From NCBI GenBank assembly GCA_902363735.1, contig CABJBA010000001.1, positions 310,001-374,000 on the forward strand: a DNA stretch of 64,000 nt, given 5' to 3'. Of the stretch, positions 42,355-51,193 are shown piece by piece (position 1 is the first letter of the stretch; each line of letters opens with the position of its first letter). The DNA comes from Clostridiaceae bacterium. GTDB taxonomy: Bacteria; Bacillota; Clostridia; Lachnospirales; Lachnospiraceae. The position numbers and the translations under genes are program-made. The notes under the pieces were generated by a model that saw only the letters and a list, made by a program, of their open reading frames with translations, searched no databases and was not told the origin of the DNA.

Positions 42355-44655
42355 TTATATTGCTTGAAAATAAACCTGATACTTTTCATGGCATATCTGG
42401 CATAACGGCACAAAGCGAACTTGGGCCTTCTCGTATATCAACGAGAGCTCTCCATGGGGTTTTAATTCATCTTCCAGGTTCTTTTCATAAAACGGTAATT
42501 CCAAACATGTATCCTCATCCGTCAGAGCTGCCAACACATATGGGCCATACACCATACTTACAAGATTTTCTGCATCTGGTACCTTCTCTAAATACGGCCT
42601 GCATTCAAATTCGAGAAAAATCCCTGTATTTCCTTCAGCACACGGAATAGTGAAATATCCATGTTTATCAGGCTCTGCCTTTTGAATTATCCCATCCACA
42701 GTCATACTGCTGCTAAACCTGCTCCAGTAAGGCTTACGAACCTTTAATACGCACCCCGTCTTCATAGCCACTTGAATATGTACCTTAGAAGGCATAGAAG
42801 CTTCCGTCGTTATAGTCACGGAACCATCTTCCGATTCCAGCAGTGAGGGTATAAATAAATTAACAAATATTTCCTTCCCCGCTTTTGCATAGATTGCATC
42901 TGTATATTTGAAATGGCTCTCTAATCCGCTTCCATGGCAGCAGGAATTTTCATCTTCAAAGATTTTGTTATATCCCGGTGCAAGCGGCATAAAATAGGTA
43001 CTTCCTCCCGTGGTCCCATGTTCACAGGATGCAGCAATGTGATTGTAGAGAGTTCTCTCATAATAATTTACATAAGACACATCCGGATCATACTTATAAA
43101 GCTCTTGTGTTAATTTCAGCATATTGTAAGAAGCACAGCTCTCTGCCGTGTTTTTCGTCAGCAGACGGCCGATTTTTCCCGGTGCATGGAACATTTCCCC
43201 TTCTCCGGTTCCTCCAATGGCATAGATATGAGCTTCTGTGACTATTTTCCAGAAAAACGATGCAATATCATGATACTGTTTTTCTCCGGTTGCCTCAAAG
43301 AGTTTCATACACCCAACAACCTGAGGAATGTGTTGATTTGCATGAATACCGTCCAATACATCCACTTTCTCTTTCATGGGATAAAACAAGTAATCATTGT
43401 CGAAGAATCTTGCAGCCGCCAAGTGGTGCGGCTTTTCCGTAAGGACATACAGCCGTGCCATGGCATCATTCATTCCTCCAAATTCTCCAGCTATATATAA
43501 GCTCCACATCTTATTGCGCTGCTGAGGGCTGCATGCAGCCAGCCGGTTATAAACCCATTCTCCCAGCTCATCTGCCATTTGCAAAGCTGTTTTATCTTTA
43601 ATGAATTCATAGCAATCTAAAAGACCTGCAAGAATTTTGTGAAGCGTATAATAAGGAGCCCATATTTCAGGATAACGGATATACTGTTCCAATTGATCAA
43701 ATTGTTCTTCTGAATATGCGCTCAAAAAACCCTTTTTGCATCCGCAGTGTCGTTCCAGACTGATCTGGCACTCTCGCAATGACCGAACCATATATCCTGC
43801 CTTATCCGCAATTTTTTCGTTCCCCTCAGCATGATAGCAAAGTGCAAGAGCGGAAAGATAATGGCCGGTAGTATGTCCGCGCAGCTTGCTGTCCGGTGCA
43901 TCCCATCCAATCATCTCCGGCGCCTCTTTTTTATCTAATCCCGCCGCATCACGGAAGCTGTAAAGCATCTGGTCGTCGTTTACAGAGAGCAGGAATTCTT
44001 CAAACCAGCTCTGAGCTCGATAAAAAAAGCTTCCCTCGCTTAATTGAATTTTCCACTTTGGCTTTTTCTCAATTTTCGGTTCTTTTTCAACAATTCCCAA
44101 ATCCGCATTCTCTTTAATCTGGATCTCAGCACAAACAGGAACCTTTGTTCCTGAAATAATGCCCTTTACAAATATTTCTCCCGGCTTTTCACAAGAAATT
44201 TCCCCGTTCCCTTCCCAGTCTGCCTCATGTGCAATTGTCTTTCCATCTTCCGTATCCACAATTGCCGCACACGGCAGATAGAACTTACTCCCCACATGGG
44301 CCACCAGGTGCATGGGATGAACCGTTTTAATCAGAATCTGATTCTCTTCTTCCAGAACCCTTACTTCAAACTCACGTACAGCCTCCTCCTGTTCAAAACT
44401 GATTACTGCCATCAGTTTCACAATACGGGTCCCCATGCCAAACTTAGGTCTGGTCACTGTTCCATCCGTACCGATAATTCGGTCATGCCCCGTTACCCAG
44501 CGAATGTCCGATCCATTGGCTCCTTTAACAGGAAGTTTCAAATCAAATTCTACAGTTCTTGTGTTTCCAATATACAATGCTTCCTTATCCATTTCAACGA
44601 TTTCTCTGGCTGTCATTTTTCCCTTTCCAGCATATTCGCTGTATCCTGTTTTCAT
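42355..44655 (-). CDS. GH127 beta-L-arabinofuranosidase (cytoplasmic)
   Basis: A 766-residue glycoside hydrolase. Residues about 1-100 hold an atrophied bacterial Ig-like domain (TVTRPKFGMGTRIVKL). From about 200 the GH127 (alpha/alpha)6 barrel follows: RGHTTGHYLSALALCY, YTLHKILAGLLDCYE, GGMNDAMARLY and GGTGEGEMF. The cysteine-zinc site is intact: ESCASYNMLKL (Glu505, Cys507) and SCCHGSGLES (Cys572, Cys573), which correspond to the zinc ligands and Cys nucleophile of HypBA1. There is no signal peptide. GH127 enzymes remove the last beta-L-arabinofuranose from hydroxyproline; other arabinosides are possible. The start abuts the regulator stop (TAAATG), so the two genes are co-translated. Confidence 0.88.
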   Translation of the reverse strand: MKTGYSEYAGKGKMTAREIVEMDKEALYIGNTRTVEFDLKLPVKGANGSDIRWVTGHDRIIGTDGTVTRPKFGMGTRIVKLMAVISFEQEEAVREFEVRVLEEENQILIKTVHPMHLVAHVGSKFYLPCAAIVDTEDGKTIAHEADWEGNGEISCEKPGEIFVKGIISGTKVPVCAEIQIKENADLGIVEKEPKIEKKPKWKIQLSEGSFFYRAQSWFEEFLLSVNDDQMLYSFRDAAGLDKKEAPEMIGWDAPDSKLRGHTTGHYLSALALCYHAEGNEKIADKAGYMVRSLRECQISLERHCGCKKGFLSAYSEEQFDQLEQYIRYPEIWAPYYTLHKILAGLLDCYEFIKDKTALQMADELGEWVYNRLAACSPQQRNKMWSLYIAGEFGGMNDAMARLYVLTEKPHHLAAARFFDNDYLFYPMKEKVDVLDGIHANQHIPQVVGCMKLFEATGEKQYHDIASFFWKIVTEAHIYAIGGTGEGEMFHAPGKIGRLLTKNTAESCASYNMLKLTQELYKYDPDVSYVNYYERTLYNHIAASCEHGTTGGSTYFMPLAPGYNKIFEDENSCCHGSGLESHFKYTDAIYAKAGKEIFVNLFIPSLLESEDGSVTITTEASMPSKVHIQVAMKTGCVLKVRKPYWSRFSSSMTVDGIIQKAEPDKHGYFTIPCAEGNTGIFLEFECRPYLEKVPDAENLVSMVYGPYVLAALTDEDTCLELPFYEKNLEDELKPHGELSLIYEKAQVRFVPLCQICHEKYQVYFQAI

Positions 44656-45207
44656 TTAACGATTCTTCTGGTGAACCCAGATACTGACAGTTTCTATATC
44701 GTGGCGGTTGTAGATGCGGTGCTGTTTTCGCTCTGCAATATACATGGAATCTCCCTTATTTAAGTCATAAACCTCATGATCCAGCTCTACAGTTAAAATA
44801 CCGCTTTGTACCATACAGATTTCCGGATAAAGATGTCTGGATACTTCACCTTTTTCTTTCGCTCCTGGCTTTATTGTTATTTTTTCATACATCTGGCGGT
44901 CATATCCAAAGTCAACACCTTCTACTGTCATCTTCTGCCGTTCATATTCCCATATCTTCTTTTCATCTTTTCTTATAATAAATTTCTTGTTTTTTTCATC
45001 AGTAATCAATTCAACCACATCTGTCTGTAATGCCACTGCAACGCGCTGCAAATTCTCTACAGTAGGGCTGTTTTTACCTGTTTCCAAATTACTAAGGAAA
45101 CCGATAGAAAGTCCTGTATATTCCGAAAGCTCACGCATTGTATATCCCAGTTCTTTCCTCAAAAGACTGATTTTTTCTCCAATAGCCTCCAAATTGATTT
45201 CATTCAT
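44656..45207 (-). CDS. XRE-type HTH plus cupin regulator of the GH127/peptide cluster
   Basis: A 183-residue regulator. An N-terminal HTH_3 covers residues 9-63 (ISLLRKELGYTMRELSEYTGLSIGFLSNLETGKNSPTVENL), followed by a linker and a C-terminal cupin (EICMVQSGILTVELDHEVYDLNKGDSMYIAERKQHRIYN). This SinR/PuuR-like architecture usually senses a small molecule in the cupin. It sits in one operon with the GH127 gene and downstream of an operator that recurs at the POT operon, which makes it the prime candidate for both sites. Confidence 0.88.
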   Translation of the reverse strand: MNEINLEAIGEKISLLRKELGYTMRELSEYTGLSIGFLSNLETGKNSPTVENLQRVAVALQTDVVELITDEKNKKFIIRKDEKKIWEYERQKMTVEGVDFGYDRQMYEKITIKPGAKEKGEVSRHLYPEICMVQSGILTVELDHEVYDLNKGDSMYIAERKQHRIYNRHDIETVSIWVHQKNR

Positions 45208-45264
45208 GAATTATCTCCCCTTTTATTGACATGTTTAGTTTGTTTACGAAATGCTGCGTATAAT

Positions 45265-45278
45265 TTCATTATTATGAA
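45265..45278. promoter_or_regulatory. Operator of the regulator-GH127 operon
   Basis: The dyad TTCATTATTATGAA sits at about +4 to +17 of the promoter below. It is the partner of the copy at 42273-42286. Confidence 0.7.
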
Positions 45279-45287
45279 CATAATTGC

Positions 45288-45316
45288 ATCATAATCCATA
45301 TATCAGCTTATGTCAA
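45288..45316 (-). promoter_or_regulatory. Sigma-A promoter of the regulator-GH127 operon
   Basis: Minus strand TTGACA (45316-45311), 17-bp spacer, TATGAT (45293-45288). Confidence 0.88.
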
Positions 45317-45319
45317 TTC

Positions 45320-45338
45320 AAAATGGGACAACCATTTT
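45320..45338 (-). terminator. Weak terminator after the hypD gene
   Basis: Minus strand AAAATGG-TTGTC-CCATTTT, a 7-bp stem with only a short T-run. Leaky read-through into the GH127 operon is possible. Confidence 0.45.
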
Positions 45339-45371
45339 TACTTCTTCACTTTCTAATCCTCTGCCTCACGT

Positions 45372-47753
45372 TTAGTAAAAGCTCTGTTCCGTACGGTTGA
45401 TAATTTCGTCCTGCAGTTCCTTGCTTAAGTTGCGGAAATGATCCGAATAGCCTGCCACTCGGACAATCAACTCCTTGTATTCTGATGGATTCTGCTGTGC
45501 CTTAATCAGGGTCTGGCGGTCAATTACGTTGAACTGGATATGATGTCCATCCATATTAAAGTAGGAACGAATCAGGCTGGCCATATTATTAAGCCCTTCT
45601 TCTCCCGCCACTACTGCAGGTGCAAATTTTTGATTTAACAGAGTTCCTCCCGTTGACAGATGATCCATTTTACTTGCAGAACGAATCACCGATGTGGGCC
45701 CGTTGACATCAGCCCCTTTCTCCGGGGATATTCCCTCACTGACCGGTTTATGGGCCTTTCGTCCATTGGGTGCAGCCATCATAACTTCACCAAAATATAT
45801 ATGGCAGGTGGTAGGGAGCATGTTAATTCTCCACTGTCCATTCCGCATATTGGGACGCCCTGTTACCATATTCTTATAGAACTCAAAAACCTCTTTCATA
45901 ATTGCATCAGCATAATCATCATCATTTCCGTACTTCGGTGTTTTGTAGGATACCAGATTATAAATCCTTACGTTCTTCTCTCCTTCAAAGTCTTCCTCCA
46001 TTGCCTGCATCAGCTCCTCCATAGAGAAGTTGTGGTTATCGTATATATGATATTTAATTGCGGCAAGAGAATCCGTAATTGTACCGATACCCACTCCCTG
46101 GAGATAGTTTGTGTTATAACGTGCTCCTCCTGCATTATAATCCCTGCCTCTGGCAATACAGTCATCGGTGATAATTGACAAAAATGGGGCAGGCATATAC
46201 TTTGCATAGATGCTGGTAATAATATTACTTCCTTTTATCTTAATATTGACAAAATAATTCATCTGCTTTTTATAAGCATCATACAGTTCTTCATAGGTCT
46301 TAAAATCTTTTCCATAGCCAAGTTTTAGTCCTAACTGTCTTTTTGAAACCGGATCATATCCGTTGTTCAATGTGATTTCCAGAATCTTCGGCAGGTTAAA
46401 ATATCCTTGGAGAATGTATGCCTCCCGGCCGAAGGCACCGGTTTCCACACATCCGGAAGTTCCGCCTTTGCGGGCATCCTGAATGGACTTACCTGCATGT
46501 AACAGTTCCTGTATAATTGCTTCTGTATTGTAAAAAGCCGGCTGACCCCAGCCCTTCCTGGAAATTTCACAGGCTTTCTTTAAAAACCTTGCAGGCGTCT
46601 TACGGGATATCTGAACATTGCTGGAGGGCTGCAGCAGCTTCATCTCATCCATAGTATCTAAAATCAGATAAGATACCTCATTGACTCCGTCTTCCCCATC
46701 CGATGTGATTCCTCCCGTATTGATATTGGCAAAATCCGTATAGGTGGAAGACTCCTTAAGAGTGATTCCTACCTTAGGGGGAGCTGGCTGATTATTAAAT
46801 TTCACCCACAGGCACTCCAACAGTTCTTTCGCCTTTGTTTTATCCAGCTTGCCTGCTGCCACATCTGCCTTATAAAATGGATTCAAGTGTTGATCCAGAC
46901 GTCCTGGAGAATAGGCATCCCAGGGATTTAGTTCTGTCGTCACCCCCAGATGAACAAACCAGTACATCTGAATTGCCTGCCAGTAGGTTTCAGGTTTATG
47001 AGCCGGCACCACATCACAGTTGGCTGCAATCTGAAGCAATTCATTCCTGCGGATCGGATCCTTTTCCTCTTTTGCAATCTCCCTGGCCAGGTTGGCGTAT
47101 CTCTCTCCCAAAATAATAATCGCATCACACATGATACTCATGGCCTTTAATTCGTCACGCTTTTCAAGGGCTTCAGGATCACTCATAAAATCCAGAGCTG
47201 CAATTTCTTTTTCAATATCATCCTTATAGTCCAGAAAACCTTTTGCATAGATTTTTTCCGATCCTACAGTATGTCCCGGCCCCCGCTGTTCCATAAATTC
47301 CGTAAAAATCCCTGCTTCGTAGCAGTCTTTCCACTCAGGTGACATGGAATTGATGATTTTGCGGCGAATGGAGCGTTTCTCCCAGAAAGGAATGATAACT
47401 TCCTTTTGCTCTTTCATATCCCCATCACTGACCTTAAAGCAGATCAGCTTACGGTCATTCATGACCCTCATATCTTCCAGTGTATGGCAGCACAGCTCCG
47501 GAAACGTAGGTGTTGACTGGGGCCCATTCCCTTTATCTCCCACAATCAACTCTCCATCTTCGATGGTGATGGTTTTACGGGTGAAGATTTCCTTCAAGGA
47601 CAATGCGCGAAGCTCAGGAACCGACACTTCCCCCTCATATTTGCTGTATGCATCCGTCATAAGCATGGCCCGTTCCATAAAAATATGGGGAACAGTCTCT
47701 TCGCTCTGAGTTCTCAATTTTTTAATACGATCATTCATACCTCTGGCTTCCAT
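45372..47753 (-). CDS. hypD: trans-4-Hydroxy-L-proline dehydratase (glycyl radical enzyme)
   Basis: A 793-residue glycyl-radical enzyme that dehydrates trans-4-hydroxyproline to 1-pyrroline-5-carboxylate. The thiyl-radical motif GTSGCVETGAFG has Cys435 and Glu437, and the glycyl motif RVAGYSDHF puts the radical glycine at 768. WDAYSPGRLDQHLNPFY (Asp279), GHTVG (His161) and TYTDF (Asp340) agree, with a one-residue offset, with active-site residues described for the Clostridioides difficile enzyme (Cys434, Glu436, Gly765). This separates it from glycerol, choline and propanediol GREs, which lack the Cys-Val-Glu context. AGGAGG precedes the ATG. The activase gene is 2 bp upstream. No proC partner is next to it. 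Confidence 0.9.
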   Translation of the reverse strand: MEARGMNDRIKKLRTQSEETVPHIFMERAMLMTDAYSKYEGEVSVPELRALSLKEIFTRKTITIEDGELIVGDKGNGPQSTPTFPELCCHTLEDMRVMNDRKLICFKVSDGDMKEQKEVIIPFWEKRSIRRKIINSMSPEWKDCYEAGIFTEFMEQRGPGHTVGSEKIYAKGFLDYKDDIEKEIAALDFMSDPEALEKRDELKAMSIMCDAIIILGERYANLAREIAKEEKDPIRRNELLQIAANCDVVPAHKPETYWQAIQMYWFVHLGVTTELNPWDAYSPGRLDQHLNPFYKADVAAGKLDKTKAKELLECLWVKFNNQPAPPKVGITLKESSTYTDFANINTGGITSDGEDGVNEVSYLILDTMDEMKLLQPSSNVQISRKTPARFLKKACEISRKGWGQPAFYNTEAIIQELLHAGKSIQDARKGGTSGCVETGAFGREAYILQGYFNLPKILEITLNNGYDPVSKRQLGLKLGYGKDFKTYEELYDAYKKQMNYFVNIKIKGSNIITSIYAKYMPAPFLSIITDDCIARGRDYNAGGARYNTNYLQGVGIGTITDSLAAIKYHIYDNHNFSMEELMQAMEEDFEGEKNVRIYNLVSYKTPKYGNDDDYADAIMKEVFEFYKNMVTGRPNMRNGQWRINMLPTTCHIYFGEVMMAAPNGRKAHKPVSEGISPEKGADVNGPTSVIRSASKMDHLSTGGTLLNQKFAPAVVAGEEGLNNMASLIRSYFNMDGHHIQFNVIDRQTLIKAQQNPSEYKELIVRVAGYSDHFRNLSKELQDEIINRTEQSFY

Positions 47754-47755
47754 TC

Positions 47756-48670
47756 CTAACCTCCTATTTTTACATTTATAAAGCCTTGAGCTTCAAACAT
47801 TGCTTTGAGCTTTTCCATATGTTCTTTGGAAGGCGTGCCCAGTTCCATGGCCGGATACATCCTTCCCAGCTTTTCATATTTACTGCTTCCCATATTGTGA
47901 TATGGTAACAGGTTTACTTTAACAATTCCTATTCGTTCTTTCAAGTATACCATGATTTGATTCATTGAATCTTCATCACTGTTTACCGGCTCCACCACTG
48001 GGATCCGGATATTGATATCGGCACAATGGTCTGCCAGATATTCCAGGTTAGTGAGAATCAGATCATTGGATTTCCCCATATATTTCATATGAATTTGGTT
48101 ATCCAGGGTCTTGATATCATACAGAAACGTATTTACATATGGCAGCAGACGTTCAAAATTCCCGGTGGGCGCATAGCCGCAAGTATCGATATTCACATGG
48201 TAATCACGTTCCTTCAGACACCGGCACAGTTCCTCCAGATAATCCATATCCTGGGTCATAACCTCACCGCCGGAAAGAGTCACACCTCCGCCGGACTCCT
48301 CATAGAAACAGGCATCCTTATTAATAATTTTCATTAATTCTTCAATCGTGTATTCTTTTCCCACTATTTCACGGTTATGATAAGGGCAATAATCCAGGCA
48401 AGTTCCACACAGATGACATTTATCCCCATCCGTCAACGCAACACCTTCCCTGGATATAACGATTGCACCATAAGGACAGTTCTTTTCGCAATAACCACAA
48501 CCCTTGCACTGTTCTTGATTAAACATGAGTTCCGGCGTATAGTTCTGGCTTTCCGGATTATGACACCACCAACAGTTCAGCATACACCCCTTAAAAAAAA
48601 CAGTTGTGCGGATCCCGTCTCCATCGTGTATTGAATATTTCTGTATGTTCACAATCAATGGATTTCTCAT
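47756..48670 (-). CDS. Glycyl-radical enzyme activating protein (radical SAM)
   Basis: A 304-residue activase that uses SAM and a [4Fe-4S] cluster to place the glycyl radical on HypD. The radical-SAM motif is GCMLNCWWC (Cys29, Cys33, Cys36). Two ferredoxin-like inserts follow (CKGCGYCEKNCPYGAI and CHLCGTCLDYCPY), as in GRE activases. GGGVTLSGGEVM is the SAM-binding glycine stretch, and NIDTCGYAP is present. It starts after GGAGAG and lies between the ThrE-like genes (48-bp gap) and hypD (2-bp gap). Confidence 0.93.
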   Translation of the reverse strand: MRNPLIVNIQKYSIHDGDGIRTTVFFKGCMLNCWWCHNPESQNYTPELMFNQEQCKGCGYCEKNCPYGAIVISREGVALTDGDKCHLCGTCLDYCPYHNREIVGKEYTIEELMKIINKDACFYEESGGGVTLSGGEVMTQDMDYLEELCRCLKERDYHVNIDTCGYAPTGNFERLLPYVNTFLYDIKTLDNQIHMKYMGKSNDLILTNLEYLADHCADINIRIPVVEPVNSDEDSMNQIMVYLKERIGIVKVNLLPYHNMGSSKYEKLGRMYPAMELGTPSKEHMEKLKAMFEAQGFINVKIGG

Positions 48671-48718
48671 ACGATTTCTCTCCTAATTCTTCCGTAGTTC
48701 TTCCACACCTTATGCCTG

Positions 48719-49192
48719 TCAGGACTTCCGATGCTCTGCCTCATTCCACACCTGTGAATTCTGTTTCCAGCCATATGCCTTGGCCGGCACGGAATAGACA
48801 ACTCCGATTCCAAGGGCAATGGCAATGGCAGTCTTAAAAGTTGCAAATCCATGAATCGCAGCCATTTGCGTCTGACCAAAAAAGAGATAATAAGCCGTAT
48901 AGAAAATACCTGCTCCCGGCACCAGTGTGAAGATGCCGGTTAGGAGAAACACCGTCGCCGGTGCCTTTACCTTTACAGCACTGAATCTTGAAAGCGCCGT
49001 AAGCACAATCGTTGCCGCAAAAGTTGCCAGTAATGACATACCAAAAGATTCCTTAATGAAAAGGTAAACCGCCCATCCCGCTGCTCCAATCAGTCCACAG
49101 CGCAGATAATGCCTGGGCATAACGCTAAACAGGACGCAGAATGCCATCGTACCCGTTAATGCCGCAAATATTTGAATCACATATTCTCTCAT
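48719..49192 (-). CDS. ThrE-type exporter small subunit (ThrE_2/DUF3815)
   Basis: A 157-residue membrane protein with four to five helices (VIQIFAALTGTMAFCVLF, LIGAAGWAVYLF, FAATIVLTALSRF, VFLLTGIFTLVPGAGIFYTAYYLF). The VPGAGIFYTAYYL segment is characteristic of the C-terminal domain of threonine/serine exporters, found as a separate subunit in Firmicutes. It overlaps the larger subunit gene by 4 bp (ATGA). In this cluster it could export an amino acid released by the Xaa-Pro peptidase, but its direction and substrate are inferred from the family. Confidence 0.85.
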   Translation of the reverse strand: MREYVIQIFAALTGTMAFCVLFSVMPRHYLRCGLIGAAGWAVYLFIKESFGMSLLATFAATIVLTALSRFSAVKVKAPATVFLLTGIFTLVPGAGIFYTAYYLFFGQTQMAAIHGFATFKTAIAIALGIGVVYSVPAKAYGWKQNSQVWNEAEHRKS

Positions 49193-49989
49193 AATATTTT
49201 CCCTGTTAAAGATTGCCAGATCTGCATTGATACTCCAACCCCAATGGCAATAGAACCAGCAACCAAAAAAGCATCCATCATACGCAGCAGTCCTGTCAGA
49301 TAATCATTCTCCAGCAGATTCCGGATTGCATTTGTAATCAAAACTCCGGGAGACAGAATAAATACTGGTCCAATCATCATCAAATCCAGATTGTCTCCTA
49401 TTCCTGCACTGTAAAGTAAGCAGCAAACGAAAGATGCCGTCATGGCACTGGCAATATTTATCATGATTTTTGGTAAATGAAATGCGGGAATGATATACAG
49501 CAAAAAAGCCTCAAGGCTCAATCCAGCCAGAAACGCACCTAATCCGTCCTCAAAGCTGCCCAAAAAGAGAATGGAAAAGCAGCCTGCTCCAATGGCAGCC
49601 GCAAGAGTCTTTACTCCGTTGCCTAAAGTATGCATATTTTCAATCCGCTCAAGTTCTTCCTTCGCTTTTTCCAACGGGTACAGCCCTGCCGAAATTTTTC
49701 GTGACAGATCATTGAGTGCTTCCACTTTACAAAGGACAATGGGAGAAAGAGGAGTATTCAAAATCCTGCAAGAATATACTCCCTGTTTTGTACAGTAGGA
49801 AGAGAAAATTCCATTTGCCACAACATAGGAATGAAAATCCTCCAGGCCATATGCTCTTGCCGCATAGCGCATAGCCTCATCTGCCCGAAAAATCTCACCG
49901 CCATTTTTTAATATTGTTTCTCCAAGTCTTGTAACCAGACGAAACTTTTCTATTTTCTCTGTTTCCGGATATTCTTCACTGTCTTTCAT
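49189..49989 (-). CDS. ThrE-type exporter large subunit (DUF1212)
   Basis: A 266-residue protein with a soluble N-terminal domain (LVTRLGETILKNGGEIFRADEAMRYAARAYGLE, residues 17-49) and about five membrane helices in the C-terminal half (FSILFLGSFEDGLGAFLAGL, IMINIASAMTASFVCCLLYS, GPVFILSPGVLITNAIRNLL). NGGEIFRAD is a family hallmark. It overlaps the peptidase gene by 14 bp and the small subunit by 4 bp, forming a two-component threonine/serine exporter of the YjjP/YjjB type. Confidence 0.87.
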   Translation of the reverse strand: MKDSEEYPETEKIEKFRLVTRLGETILKNGGEIFRADEAMRYAARAYGLEDFHSYVVANGIFSSYCTKQGVYSCRILNTPLSPIVLCKVEALNDLSRKISAGLYPLEKAKEELERIENMHTLGNGVKTLAAAIGAGCFSILFLGSFEDGLGAFLAGLSLEAFLLYIIPAFHLPKIMINIASAMTASFVCCLLYSAGIGDNLDLMMIGPVFILSPGVLITNAIRNLLENDYLTGLLRMMDAFLVAGSIAIGVGVSMQIWQSLTGKIL

Positions 49990-51067
49990 AGGGGATGACC
50001 TTAAATTCCTTGGAATAATGGTTCAAAACTTCGCAGTCTTTTTCTGTAATCAGCACCAGATCCTCCACCCTGACTCCAAATCCCTCTTCCGGCAAATAGA
50101 TTCCAGGCTCTATGGAAAAACATTGCCCTTCCTGTATTACATCAGTATTGTTGTATGCCACATTGCCGGTCTCATGAACCTCTAATCCAATGGAGTGGCC
50201 TGTTCTGTGAGGAAAATATTCTCCATACCCCTTTGACTCAATATAGCCCCGTACGGCCAAATCCACATCACACATGCGGTTTCCCGGCTTTGCCGCAGCA
50301 ATACCGCGAAGATTTGCCTCAAGTACAATCTCATATACTTCTTTCTGTTTTGCAGAAGCTTCCCCCAGAAATATGGTTCTCGTCATATCTGAACAATAGC
50401 TGTCCGTCTTTCCGCCTATATCAAAGGTAATGCTATCCCCATATAATGCTTTTGCATGTTGCGGCATATAGTGAGGGTCCGCAGTGTTTTTCCCGAAGGC
50501 AATAATTGGCTTGAAAGAACACTCCTCTGCTCCAAGCCGGCTGTAAATATCCCGCAATCTTTCCTCAAGCTGACGTTCACTGAATCCTTTGTCTGCAAGC
50601 TCCATCAACAGTTCCATGGCGTTATCGTTTATTAAAGAGGACTTGCGCATAAGGTCCTGTTCTTCAGTATCCTTTATCATTCGGATATTGTCAATGATTC
50701 CTGACGCATTAACAAAGATATTGCCGGGATTCAACTCCTGCATACGAAGCAAAAATTTAGCCTGCCAGTTCTTGTCTACCCCTATAGGTTTCCCTTTTTC
50801 AATGCAGCCGCTTAATATATTTACACCGTCTTGAATATCATCTACATATATCACCTCAAGCTCCCCATCTGGAACCTGTGGATATAGATTGCTCACTACC
50901 AGCCGGTGCTTTCCGCTTAGATTTAAAAGCAGGGCCAAAAGGCGTTCCCCTGGAAAAATCCACCTGCCTGTCAGATAATAAATGCTGTATGTATCAGAAA
51001 CCACTATCTGTGTCAGAGCATTTCGCTCCATTTCTCTTAAAACCCGTTCCACACGTATTTTTTTCAT
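49976..51067 (-). CDS. M24 Xaa-Pro dipeptidase/aminopeptidase (2)
   Basis: A 363-residue pita-bread metallopeptidase, a paralogue of the one at 39606. Ligand motifs are TFDIGGKTDSYCSDMTRT, RTGHSIGLEVHETG, FSIEPGIYLPEEG and GVRVEDLVLIT. It leads the five-gene operon peptidase-ThrE-ThrE2-activase-hypD. Pairing an X-Pro/X-Hyp peptidase with a Hyp dehydratase in one operon is the best evidence that the cluster feeds on Hyp-containing peptides. A TTGGAA-18 bp-TATAGA promoter is possible about 30 bp before the GGAGAGG site; no copy of the GH127-type operator is present. Confidence 0.9.
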   Translation of the reverse strand: MKKIRVERVLREMERNALTQIVVSDTYSIYYLTGRWIFPGERLLALLLNLSGKHRLVVSNLYPQVPDGELEVIYVDDIQDGVNILSGCIEKGKPIGVDKNWQAKFLLRMQELNPGNIFVNASGIIDNIRMIKDTEEQDLMRKSSLINDNAMELLMELADKGFSERQLEERLRDIYSRLGAEECSFKPIIAFGKNTADPHYMPQHAKALYGDSITFDIGGKTDSYCSDMTRTIFLGEASAKQKEVYEIVLEANLRGIAAAKPGNRMCDVDLAVRGYIESKGYGEYFPHRTGHSIGLEVHETGNVAYNNTDVIQEGQCFSIEPGIYLPEEGFGVRVEDLVLITEKDCEVLNHYSKEFKVIPYERQ

Positions 51068-51193
51068 TTTTCCTCTCCTTTTTCCACTTTATCTATACTG
51101 TCCAGCCATGTCTTCTTCCAATTAAAGTAAGTAAGCCTAACCCCAACGTATTAAAGCGGAAGCCAGACTTACCTGATACTTTATTATTCGTGC

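Noticed and set aside
45372..47753. Pyruvate formate-lyase, choline, glycerol or propanediol GRE
   Set aside because: The active-site string GTSGCVETGAFG with Asp279, His161 and Asp340 matches hydroxyproline dehydratase, and PFL has two adjacent catalytic cysteines that are not present.
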